A stretch of 64,000 bases of DNA from FEN-1219 sp963728995 (lineage in GTDB: Bacteria > Pseudomonadota > Gammaproteobacteria > Steroidobacterales > Rariloculaceae), in the NCBI GenBank assembly GCA_963728995.1, contig CAVSMD010000001.1:186001-250000 (forward strand), read 5' to 3'. The translations under genes and the position numbers were made by a program. The number at the start of each line of letters is the position of its first letter. The stretch's first letter is position 1. Below are positions 29,033-37,875 of this stretch, in pieces. A model generated the notes under the pieces. It searched no databases. It saw only the letters and a program-made list of their open reading frames with translations, and was not told the DNA's origin.

Positions 29033-31046
29033 ATGCGTCATGTTTCCGGGTGGATCGGCGCCGCGTTCGTGCTGGTGATTTCGGCCTGCGGGCCGGCGCC
29101 CGAGCCGCCCTCGAGCACCGTTCCCTCGACACCCGCCGCCGCCGCGCCCTCGGCTCCGGCCATCGCCGCGGGCGACTGGCCCGCGATCAATCGCGACCCC
29201 AGTGCCAGCCGCTATTCGCCGCTGACGCAGATCACGACAGCGAACGTCACAGGGCTCCAATCGAGCTGGACATACACGCTCGGCGGCAATTCGACCGCCG
29301 TGCCTATCGTCGTCGACGGGGTCATGTATCTGCCGAGCCGCGATCGCGTCGTCGCCGTCGACGGTGATACGGGCATGGAGCTGTGGGCCTATGCTTTGCC
29401 CCCGTCGCTGGCACCGCCGCCCCCACCGGCCTCCGCCGCTGGCGCCGGCTCGCGCCCCGGCGGCGGCCCGCGCGGCGGCGGCGGGCCATCGGCTTCGACA
29501 CGAGGCGTGAGCTACTGGCCCGGCGACGGCACGCTGGCGCCGCGTATCCTGTTCATGAGCGGAGCGAACCTCGTGGCACTCGACGCCGCCACGGGCAAGC
29601 CTGCGGCGGGCTTCGGCAGCGACGGCGCGGTGAACGTCAGCGTGCCGTACGGCGGCACACCGACGGTCTATCAGAACGTCGCAATCATCGGCGCGTCTAG
29701 CGGCGAAGTCCCGCAGGGGCCGCCTGGCAATCCGCGCGCGTTCGACCTCCGCACGGGCGAGAAGCTGTGGGAATTCCAGACCGTGCCGCGTCCGGGAGAA
29801 CCCTTCAACGAAACGTGGGGCAACGGCTGGGAGCATCGCGGCGGCACGAACATGTGGGGCTTCGCGGCACCGCTCGATGTCGCGCGCGGTATCGCCTATC
29901 TGCCGATCGCAGGACCCGCCGCGAACTACTACGGCGGCGACCGGCCGGGAAACAACGTGTTCGGGAACTCGATCGTGGCCGTCGACGCGAAGACCGGCAA
30001 ATATCTCTGGCACTTCCAGACGGTGCATCACGATCTGTGGGACACCGACATGCCATCCGCCGGCGCGCTGTTCGATTTCATGCAAAACGGCACGCGCGTG
30101 CCTGCGATCGCGCAAGTCGGCAAATCGAGCTTCATGTACATCCTGAACCGCACCACGGGAGAGCCGCTGCTGGGCGTCAAGGAAACGCCGGTGCCGAAAG
30201 GCGACGTGCCGACGGAGTGGTACTCGCCGACTCAGCCGATCCCGGTGCTGCCACCGCCGCTCGCGCGCGTCAGCTTCAGCGAGGCCGATCTCGTGCGCGC
30301 CGAGGACACGACCCCCGAGCACGCAGCCGCGTGCCGCGAGTTCATGGCGCGCAGCGGTGGCTTCTACAATGCCGGGCCATTCACGCCGTTCCTGTACAAG
30401 GCGCCCGATGCGCCGCCGAAGTCGACGATTCAGTTTCCCGGCGGCACCGGCGGAGTGAACTGGGGCGGCGTCGCCGATCGATCCGAACAGCGGTTACATC
30501 TTCGCCACCTCGCACGACGGCGCGCTCGTCGGGTGGGTCCAGGACAAGGATCCGAACGTCACCTACAGCTTCGAAGCCGTCGGCTCGAAGCAGCCTTACG
30601 ACCGTGCGAGCATCAACGGCGTCGGACCGTTCTTCACCTTCAGCGCTCCGCTCGGCGGGAAGTACGACGCGAACGGTCGGCCGGTCGGCCCGTCGGCGCC
30701 GTGCCAGCGCCCGCCGTGGGGCAAGCTCGTGGCCGTGAACGGCAATACCGGCGAGATCGCCTGGGAGTCGATACTGGGCCTGAACGAGCAGCTGCCGGAC
30801 GGCAAACAGCTCACGGGGAATGTCGGTAGCGCCGGTCCCACGGTGACGGCGGGAGGCATCGTGTTCGTCGGCGCCACCAGCGATCGGCGCTTCCGCGCGT
30901 TCGACGCGCAGAGCGGCAAGGAGCTCTGGAGCGCGATGCTCGCGAACAACGCGAACGCGAACCCGATGAGCTACGCCGGCAAGAGCGGCAAGCAGCGCGT
31001 CGCTATCGTGGCGGGGGATACCGTGAACGTATTCGCGTTACCGTAG
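29033..31046 (+). CDS. PQQ-dependent dehydrogenase, predicted lipoprotein, one frameshift
   Basis: Second quinoprotein of the block, about 671 residues after correction. Lipobox ISAC near residue 19. Propeller repeats VAVDGDTGMELWAY, LDAATGKPAAGFG, VDAKTGKYLWHFQ and FDAQSGKELW, active-face motifs HHDLWDTDMP and GGTGGVNWGG. A Gly/Pro-rich loop (about residues 125-155) interrupts the first blades. The frame breaks near 30476 right after GGVNWGGVA: removing one base gives IDPNSGYIFATSHDG and a full C-terminus ending at 31046. GGGGGG seven bases before the ATG at 29033 decides the start. It is a paralogue of the gene at 23199 with different low-complexity loops. Confidence 0.88.
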
Positions 31047-31137
31047 TGGGCCGTCGCGCGTTCGTGACGGGCAACCCCGGGTTCACTTATCATCAGCCCG
31101 GCGAGACAATCTCGCGGAGCCAACCAGAGGATCCTGC

Positions 31138-31963
31138 ATGCAACACCACAACAAGATCGCCCTGACGGCCTGTGTCGCGGCGACGCTCGCGATGCTGTTC
31201 ATGGCGCCGACGCAAGCGCAGCAATCGTCGGCGGCCGCGAAACACGCGCCCGGCGCGTATCGCGGGCAAACCGAACATCAACGGCATCTGGCAGGCGATG
31301 AACTCGGCCAACTGGAACCTCGAGGCGCATTCCGCGGAGGCCTTGAAGGACTTCTGGCAACTCGGCTCGCTGGCCGCGATTCCGGCCGGACAAAGCGTGA
31401 TCGATGGCGACGGCAAGATCCCCTACAAGCCCGAGGCGCTTGCGAAGCGCGACGAGAATCGTGCCGGCTGGCCGAAGTCCGATCCCGAGACGAATTGCTA
31501 TCTGCCGGGCATCCCGCGCGCCACGTACATGCCGTTTCCGTTTCAGATCGTCGAAGGCGGCGGCAACATCCTGTTCGTTTACGGCTATGCGAGCGCGAAC
31601 CGCATGGTGTTCATGAGCGACCATCAGGAGCCGCCGGTCGACACCTGGATGGGATGGTCGAACGGCCACTGGGACGGCGACACGCTCGTGATCGAGAACA
31701 CCGGGTTCAACGACTCCACGTGGTTCGATCGGGCCGGGAACTACCACAGCGGCGCTCTGAAGGTGACGGAGCGTTTCACGCCCATCGACGACACGCATAT
31801 GCAGTACGCCGCTACGATCGAAGACCCGGACGTCTTCACGCGACCGTGGACGATCAGCATGCCGCTGTACCGGCACATCGAGCCGCTGGCGGAGGTTCTC
31901 GAGTTCAAGTGCGTGCCGTTCGTGGAGGAGCTGCTCTACAAGGACCTTGAACTCAGTAAGTAG
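31138..31963 (+). CDS. Exported member of the same unnamed family, one frameshift
   Basis: About 274 residues after correction. Signal peptide to about residue 28 (PTQA-QQ). The frame shifts near 31250, where CCC is probably CC; corrected, the N-terminus reads HAPARIAGKPNINGIW. It shares with the protein at 27743-28801 the blocks PNINGIW, GHWDGDTLVIENTGFN, KVTERFT, MQYAATIEDPDVF and PWT. AGAGGA precedes the ATG. It lies between the second quinoprotein and a DUF6152-like gene, all in one direction. Function unknown; the recurring company of PQQ enzymes points to periplasmic oxidation chemistry. Confidence 0.78.
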
Positions 31964-32073
31964 CGGAGGGTCCTAGGTATTATTACGAGGTTCGGAGCGC
32001 CCCTAAAGCCTCGAAAACGAGATAAAATAGGCCTTAGTAGCGTTTTGGTGAGTGCTATCTCAGGAGAATGCCG

Positions 32074-32496
32074 ATGCGAACGAAACTGATCAGCATGGTT
32101 GCAGGAGCCGGCCTCGCGCTCGCGACGGCGGCCACGCCCGCACTCGCGCATCATTCCTTCGCCGCGGAGTTCGACGCGAACAAGCCCGTGACGATCGAAG
32201 GCACGGTCAAGGAATTCCGTTGGGTCAACCCTCATTCCTGGCTGATGATCGACGTGACGAAGCCCGACGGCAAGGTCGAGGAGTGGGCCGTCGAGGGCGG
32301 TGCGCCGAGCGCGCTGCTGCGTCGTGGCTGGACCAAGAACACGCTGCCTCCGGGCACCAAGGTCACGGTTCAGGGCTTCATGGCGAAGGATGGCTCGCTG
32401 CGAGCGAACGCGCGTGACATCACGTTCCCGGACGGGAAGCAGCTGTTCATCGGCTCGTCGGGCACGGGTGCCCCGGACGAGCGGCCGGACAAATAG
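32074..32496 (+). CDS. Secreted DUF6152-like protein
   Basis: A 140-residue exported protein. Signal peptide to about residue 25 (PALA), then HHSFAAEFD, followed by KPVTIEGTVKEFRWVNPHSWL, a strongly conserved block of this family. Two ATGs compete: the second, at 32074, has AGGAG seven bases upstream, whereas the one at 32068 is too close, so the second is preferred. A TAAAAT -10-like box lies at 32022-32027 in an unusually A/T-rich stretch. Paralogue of 7381-7884. The beta-strand-rich body looks like a small binding barrel; ligand unknown. Confidence 0.83.
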   Translation: MRTKLISMVAGAGLALATAATPALAHHSFAAEFDANKPVTIEGTVKEFRWVNPHSWLMIDVTKPDGKVEEWAVEGGAPSALLRRGWTKNTLPPGTKVTVQGFMAKDGSLRANARDITFPDGKQLFIGSSGTGAPDERPDK

Positions 32497-32524
32497 CCGG
32501 CGCCGTCAAGCAACAAAGAAACTT

Positions 32525-32549
32525 CACCGGGGGCGCAACGCCCCCGGTG
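32525..32549 (+). terminator. Intrinsic terminator ending the redox block
   Basis: Perfect 11-bp stem CACCGGGGGCG (32525-32535) with CGCCCCCGGTG (32539-32549), loop CAA, followed by TCGTTT. It lies between convergent genes. Confidence 0.8.
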
Positions 32550-32608
32550 TCGTTTCAGGGCGCGAGAAGCGGCCGGCCACCCGGAACAGCCGCGGCGATG
32601 CACGGCGC

Positions 32609-33052
32609 TCAGGGCTCGAGATTCAGCAATGCGCTGCCGCTTTGCGGATCGATGGGCACCGAGGCTTGGTGATGCGCGATGAGCCAGGCGCCGTCCATGT
32701 TGCGAAAGCAGGCCGTCCACCGCAGCCAGAAATCGGTCTTGTTGCCGTTCTTCAAGGTGCCGGTGATCCGATTGAGGCTGTGCCCGAATGCCACACCGCC
32801 CCCCACGGTGATCGCGAGATCGCGAATCTCGTACCGCAGCCCCGGTCGATAGGCGCTGAAGACGTCTTCCCAGTTCTTCCACTGTGCCTCGGCGCCGAGA
32901 TGCTGCAGCGGCGGCACGATGTCGAACGATACGATGTCCGGTGCGTAAATCGACTTCACGCCCTCGAGGTCCATGGCACGAATCGCACGGACCAGCTCGT
33001 CGATTCGCCGGCGAATATCGGCTTCGTCCGTGGCGTGTGAAGCGGATCCCAT
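32609..33052 (-). CDS. SnoaL/ketosteroid-isomerase-fold protein, cytoplasmic
   Basis: A 147-residue NTF2-fold protein without a signal peptide: EADIRRRIDELVRAIRAMDLEGVKSIYAPDIVSFDIVPP is the standard start, then EIRDLAITVGGGVAFGHSLNRITG and WLIAHHQASVPID at the end. This arrangement matches the DUF4440/SnoaL_3 type often annotated as isomerase-like; enzymatic function is unproven. It lies 68 bp downstream of the GH36 gene on the same strand and may be the last gene of that transcript. Confidence 0.87.
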   Translation of the reverse strand: MGSASHATDEADIRRRIDELVRAIRAMDLEGVKSIYAPDIVSFDIVPPLQHLGAEAQWKNWEDVFSAYRPGLRYEIRDLAITVGGGVAFGHSLNRITGTLKNGNKTDFWLRWTACFRNMDGAWLIAHHQASVPIDPQSGSALLNLEP

Positions 33053-33120
33053 ACCTGTTTCGTCAACCCGTCGCGACGATCGTTCCCCTCGAAGACCATC
33101 CGTCCCACGGCACCACGCCG

Positions 33121-35481
33121 TCAGCTGGGAAAATCCTCGACGTCGATCTTCCATCGCACGCGGGTCTCGTTGTCGAACCGCAGGTGCACGCGCACGACGT
33201 TCGAGTCGACGAGCCTGAGCGCGTAGCCGGGATAATCGCGAAAGAGCGTGTGTTGCGCTCCCCAGGTCCAGGGACGTTCGCCAGGGACGTACACGAAGAC
33301 ATCGTGCACGCTCCGGGGTGGACCGATCGAGGTTCCGCCGAAGGCGCGCTCCGCTTCGTTCCACTGCGCGTGCTCGATCTCGATCGCTCCTTGCGTGAAG
33401 TGCCGGCTCGTCGACAGGAGCTGCGGCGCCCCGGTCGCCGCACGAAGCGCAAGCAGCGTGACGCTCCCAGGATCGACAGTCACGCTTAGATCGTTGGCGA
33501 TCTCGCCGACGAATCGCTGCTTCCAGAAATCGAACGCAAGGTAGGTCTTATCGGCGTCGAGCCCGAGCCGGCGCAGCGGAAACCGCCGCTCGACCGGATC
33601 AGCGAGATCGCCGTTGAATAGCGCAACCACCGACCAGCCACCGAACGGCCGTTCGACATGCAGCACGAAGGTCGTCGGCACGTCCTCCTCGAACAGGTCG
33701 ACCGGAGTGGCGGCCTCGCCGGACGACGGCATGACCTTCTTCAGGATCTCGAGCTTCACGGGGTCGAGATCGACGAGCCGGTCGCCCGAGATCATGTTCC
33801 CGCCCGAGAGCGCGATGGTCGTCGCGGCTGCTTCGGCTTGTCGAACGGTCAGCAGGTCCAGGCAGACGTGGTCGACGTCGTTGACCCACGTCCGGCGATG
33901 GAAGTAGTAGCGCTTGGCGGCAGCGGCCGTGCTCGAGGCCGGATCGTCGAAATACTGCCGCCACGCGGCAGCGTTGTAGCCATAGTTGACGTCCGCCTCG
34001 ATGCGCATGCTGTCGATGAGCCCCACCGTCGTGTTGCCGGGCCCGCATTCCAGGATATGGCACCCGTCGCCGGCAGCGCTTCGCATGATTTCAAGGCCGC
34101 GCCTATAAACCTCCGCGGACGCGACCGTCGGATCCTGGTAACACTCCGCTGCGAGGATCGACCACGCCATGAAGTCGATCTTGATCATCTCGTAGCCCCA
34201 GCGCTGCGCTATCGTCTCGAAAAGGTCGCGCAACCAATTCGCTGCCTGCGGATTCGTGATGTCGAGGCAGTAGCGCTTAATCGCCTCGTCGAGCGCGGCC
34301 GGCGAGTCCTCCCCCTCCCAGTTGCCGATGCGCTGCAGAGAGCCATCGCTACGGTGCACCAGCCAGTCCGCGTGGCGACGGAAGACGTCCGACCGCTCGG
34401 AGATCACATACGGTGAGATCCAGAGCCCGGGCCTCAGTCCGTGGGCTTTGATCCGCTGCGCAAGCCACTTCATGCCATGCGGGAACCGCTCGTTGCCGTC
34501 CCAGTCGCCGTGCGCCTGCTGGTAACCTTCGTCGATCTGGATGTACTCGAGCCCAAACGGGCGCAAGCGCTCGGCGGCAAACGCCGCGTTCCTCAGCACC
34601 TCGTCCTCCGAGACGTCGGCCAACGTGTAAAACCAGCTGCACCAGCCGTTCACGATGGAGCGGGTGCGCGCTCTCTGCGCGGTTCCGACAGCGTCGGCGT
34701 ACGCCTCGAGCGCTGCATACGGCGTCGCCGACACGTGCAGCACGAAGCGGTTCGAACCGATGGACTGGCCGCGTCGCAACGTCAGCGGCGGCGAGTACAC
34801 GGACTCGGCGAGGAACGCGATCTCGTTCTTCGCCGTCCTCGCGGCCAGCACGAGACCGAGCGCGCGGGTGTTCTCGAGGTAGCCGAGAATCACGCCCTCT
34901 CGGTCGTAACCGCTGAAGAGCGCAAGATTCCACCAGCTCGCTACCGTCGGGTGATGCGCTGCAATCGCTTCGTTTGCGAGTCGCACGCCCGTCATGGGCG
35001 GCCGCAAGCCCGCCGGCGGATCCACCGCGAAGTCGTGGACCGTGCCCGCGTCGTAGTACATCTCCCCGTTCGTGAGGCACGCCCTTAAGCCAGGAACCCG
35101 CAGCGTGCCGCCTTCGCTCGGCAGCACGCGGATCGGCTCGAGGCTCTCGACAACCACGTCGCGCGACGAGACGTTCGTGCAGTGCGTCTCGATCGTGACC
35201 ATCGGTCGGCGGTCGTACAGGATGATCTCCACGCGCAGGTCTAGCACCTTTTGCGGGTCTCGCGACACGATGCTCATGCGCTGCCCCGCGCCGAGACGAT
35301 CCTGGAACGCAGACGTGTCCAGCGAGTGCTCGCGGCCCGGTGACGAGGTTGCGTGCTTCCCGAGCTCGGTGTTCGCGCAAGCGGCGCCGCGGGCGAGAAA
35401 CGGCGTGCCGTCGCTTCGGTGCACAGAGATCGTTCCGGTCCGCGGGTCGAACGAAGCCGTGAAGTGATCGTTCTGGATCAT
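33121..35481 (-). CDS. GH36-type alpha-galactosidase family protein
   Basis: A 786-residue glycosidase of clan GH-D. An N-terminal beta-sandwich (about 1-280) precedes the barrel, which starts with WCSWF near 290 and continues IQIDEGYQ, PGLWISPYV and YEMIKIDFMAW with the expected nucleophile Asp. A second Asp in RIEADVNYGYN is the likely acid/base. No signal peptide, so cytoplasmic. The frame is intact. Substrate is an alpha-galactoside or a related alpha-linked sugar; some GH36 members act on other substrates. It lies 103 bp downstream of the CocE-like gene on the same strand. Confidence 0.87.
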   Translation of the reverse strand: MIQNDHFTASFDPRTGTISVHRSDGTPFLARGAACANTELGKHATSSPGREHSLDTSAFQDRLGAGQRMSIVSRDPQKVLDLRVEIILYDRRPMVTIETHCTNVSSRDVVVESLEPIRVLPSEGGTLRVPGLRACLTNGEMYYDAGTVHDFAVDPPAGLRPPMTGVRLANEAIAAHHPTVASWWNLALFSGYDREGVILGYLENTRALGLVLAARTAKNEIAFLAESVYSPPLTLRRGQSIGSNRFVLHVSATPYAALEAYADAVGTAQRARTRSIVNGWCSWFYTLADVSEDEVLRNAAFAAERLRPFGLEYIQIDEGYQQAHGDWDGNERFPHGMKWLAQRIKAHGLRPGLWISPYVISERSDVFRRHADWLVHRSDGSLQRIGNWEGEDSPAALDEAIKRYCLDITNPQAANWLRDLFETIAQRWGYEMIKIDFMAWSILAAECYQDPTVASAEVYRRGLEIMRSAAGDGCHILECGPGNTTVGLIDSMRIEADVNYGYNAAAWRQYFDDPASSTAAAAKRYYFHRRTWVNDVDHVCLDLLTVRQAEAAATTIALSGGNMISGDRLVDLDPVKLEILKKVMPSSGEAATPVDLFEEDVPTTFVLHVERPFGGWSVVALFNGDLADPVERRFPLRRLGLDADKTYLAFDFWKQRFVGEIANDLSVTVDPGSVTLLALRAATGAPQLLSTSRHFTQGAIEIEHAQWNEAERAFGGTSIGPPRSVHDVFVYVPGERPWTWGAQHTLFRDYPGYALRLVDSNVVRVHLRFDNETRVRWKIDVEDFPS

Positions 35482-35561
35482 CGGGCGTGCCTTGTCATCC
35501 CGCCCGGACCTGCCGGCGTCGTGGACGGTCTGCTCGTGGGGCGGGTCGCGCGCGCCATCCC

Positions 35562-35591
35562 CGCAGTGAGAAGCCCGGGCCGCTCACTGCG
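35562..35591 (-). terminator. Hairpin at the end of the CocE-like gene
   Basis: CGCAGTGAG (35562-35570) pairs with CTCACTGCG (35583-35591). The stem overlaps the stop codon of the CocE-like gene and precedes the GH36 start on the minus strand. No T-run follows, so it may only lower read-through. Confidence 0.35.
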
Positions 35592-37875
35592 AGGGCACCT
35601 CAATGAAAGTGCCCTCGTGCCACCGAATCCTTATCGGAGCACCGGCGTCCTCGATCGATGCTTCGCTCACGTCTTTGGTCGAGCCGTAATTGATCTGCTG
35701 ATCCGCGCGCTTGTTGATCCCCAGCACCAGAACCAAACGGCTGCCGGCTGCGATGCGACGACCCACCATCTTCTCGCTCTGAAACGACAGCTGCTGCCTG
35801 ACTCCGGCCTTCAGCAGCCGCCGGTGGACGCGATCCCCGGCGTAGCTCGCGCGGAATGCATACGCGGGTTCGATCAGCTTCACGTATACGCCGTTCGAAC
35901 GCAGCTCGTAGAGCATCACGACCAGGTCGACGTCGTATTTGTTGATCGTGAAGTCGAGCACGCCGCGGAGCCGGCCGGCCACGTCGACGGCCTCGGCAAG
36001 GGGCTCGGCCACGAACGACGACGTGCCTTTGCGCGCCGGCAACGCGGGGAGGACGAGCTCCGTCGACGGCCGCCAGTCGCCGTCGTCGCGGCTCCGCAGA
36101 TCGAGCGTCTCGACGAGCGACATCGGCGCCGTCGGCTGACCCGCGACAAGCAAGTGCGGCGGCCCGGCCGGCGACGCCGCAAGGTAGAGGCGCAGCGGCT
36201 TGTTCTCGAGCGCATCGAGCGAACGCGCATGACGCCACTCGTCTGCGCCGGCGATCTCGTAGTTGACGTTCTCGCCGAGCAGCGCCGGCCGCTCGCCGCC
36301 TTTCAGGGCATGGTCGATCCACTCGTAGCGAACGTCGTTCGGATCGAGCCGCGCAACGGGGTCGAGCGTGAGCCCGCGAACCGCGGTCGAACCGGCACCC
36401 TCGAGGCTCTGTCCGTCGAAGGGACCGATCAGCAGCGCATGCTCCGCGTCCGCATCGTACCGATGGTGCTGGGTGAAGTAATAGAGCGAGGCCGTTTCAC
36501 CGGCGGAGTAATAGCCCGTGATCGTCAATACCGGTATGTGGATCTGCGCGAGCTCGCCGCCGAACGGCAGCCATTTCTGCCAGTACCGATCGTAGCTCGG
36601 ATGGTTCAACCAGCTGCGGAATACGGCGCTCGCCCGATTCGGCAGCGCCGGATACTCGCGGTAGCTTCGGCCCGATCGGTACCAGTCTTGCTCGAAGCGG
36701 CCCCAGTCGGCCGGCTCGTTCGCACGCTGGTCACCCTGCGCGGCGAGCAGCTCGTTCAACCAGCGATAGGCAGAATTGCGGAAGATTCCGTTCGTCATCG
36801 GCAGGTCGATGCCGGGTGCGATCGGATCCGACGTGGCGATGACCTTCAGGGCCTCGGGCAACCGCTTCGCCGCCGACCAGGCGACGAACCCCCCGTAGCC
36901 CGTGCCCTGCATCGCGACCCGGCCGTCGCTCCATGGTTGCATCGCGATCCAGTCGATGACCGCGCGCGCATCGTCGCCTTCCGACTGAAACGGCGCGCGC
37001 GGGCGAAACCTCGGCTCGCCCGCGATACGGGCGAGTGCAAGCACGCTCACATAGCCGTGAGCAGCGCTCGCGCGCGGATCGCTCCCGGCTCGATCGAGCG
37101 TGAACTCGAGCACGGACGGCAGCCTGGCGCCGACCGCGCCGCTGCGCGGCCGAACGAGCGTTGCGGCGATCGTCGCATCCGCGGCATCCTTCGCGCGCGA
37201 CCCGCCTATGGGAATCGCCACGTCGTCGTCGATGACGTAGCGCATCTCGTCGTCTTGCGCGAGCAGCGGTCGCACCAAGCCATCGACGCTGCTGTAGACC
37301 TCGAAGCCGAACCATGCCTGCACGAGGTCTAGCGCTTCGGCGAGCGGGATCTCCCTCTTCTCGCGTTGCTCGTCGAGCGCGCGCTGCAGTGCTTGACGAA
37401 TAGGCTCGACGGGCGCCATGAACGCGTCTTTGAGCTCGTAGGCCTCAAGATCACCGACTTCACCCAACGTCGCCCGAAACGCCTCGGCGTACGCCGAGGC
37501 GAACGCGACGTGCTCCTTGGCTTCGATCGCACGCGCGCGAACGTAGACGTCGTATACGACGGCGCGGCCGAACGGCCCGCGTTGCTGGCTTCGTCGTCGA
37601 TCCTCCAACGAGCGACGCGTCGCCTCGGCCGCGGCCGGGTCGCCGGCCAGCAGCTGCAGCACGGCCAGGTTCGACAGGTAGCGATCGGTGTCGTCCTCCT
37701 GATAGACCGGCACGATGCGCCTGGCCAGGTCGCGCACGGCTTCCGGCAGGGCAGCGTCGGCGGCCGTCGCGGGCGCAGCGAAGCCGAACTCCTGATCGGC
37801 CGCGAGCGCGGACCGCCCGGTAAAAGCAGCCAGGACGGCGATCAGCGGAAGAATTTGCAATGCCAAGGATCTCAT
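35584..37875 (-). CDS. CocE/NonD-type S15-family protein lacking the catalytic triad
   Basis: A 763-residue exported protein: signal peptide to about residue 25 (SALA-AD), a helical N-terminal region (30-210), an alpha/beta-hydrolase core and the C-terminal jelly roll typical of CocE and PepX. The nucleophile motif GxSYxG reads GTGYGG (Ser to Gly, codon GGC), the Asp of the GWYD-type motif reads GYYSAG, and the His of GPWSH reads GPFDGQ. All three catalytic positions are thus lost while flanking sequence and length are kept. The ATG at 37875 overlaps the stop of the ABC transporter gene (ATGA). It may be a binding protein rather than an esterase or peptidase. Confidence 0.85.
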   Translation of the reverse strand: MRSLALQILPLIAVLAAFTGRSALAADQEFGFAAPATAADAALPEAVRDLARRIVPVYQEDDTDRYLSNLAVLQLLAGDPAAAEATRRSLEDRRRSQQRGPFGRAVVYDVYVRARAIEAKEHVAFASAYAEAFRATLGEVGDLEAYELKDAFMAPVEPIRQALQRALDEQREKREIPLAEALDLVQAWFGFEVYSSVDGLVRPLLAQDDEMRYVIDDDVAIPIGGSRAKDAADATIAATLVRPRSGAVGARLPSVLEFTLDRAGSDPRASAAHGYVSVLALARIAGEPRFRPRAPFQSEGDDARAVIDWIAMQPWSDGRVAMQGTGYGGFVAWSAAKRLPEALKVIATSDPIAPGIDLPMTNGIFRNSAYRWLNELLAAQGDQRANEPADWGRFEQDWYRSGRSYREYPALPNRASAVFRSWLNHPSYDRYWQKWLPFGGELAQIHIPVLTITGYYSAGETASLYYFTQHHRYDADAEHALLIGPFDGQSLEGAGSTAVRGLTLDPVARLDPNDVRYEWIDHALKGGERPALLGENVNYEIAGADEWRHARSLDALENKPLRLYLAASPAGPPHLLVAGQPTAPMSLVETLDLRSRDDGDWRPSTELVLPALPARKGTSSFVAEPLAEAVDVAGRLRGVLDFTINKYDVDLVVMLYELRSNGVYVKLIEPAYAFRASYAGDRVHRRLLKAGVRQQLSFQSEKMVGRRIAAGSRLVLVLGINKRADQQINYGSTKDVSEASIEDAGAPIRIRWHEGTFIEVPSQ

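Noticed and set aside
27743..30322. An 859-codon frame extending the secreted lipoprotein gene
   Set aside because: The upstream half is antisense to the quinoprotein gene, and the lipobox with AGGAGG at 28801 marks the real start.
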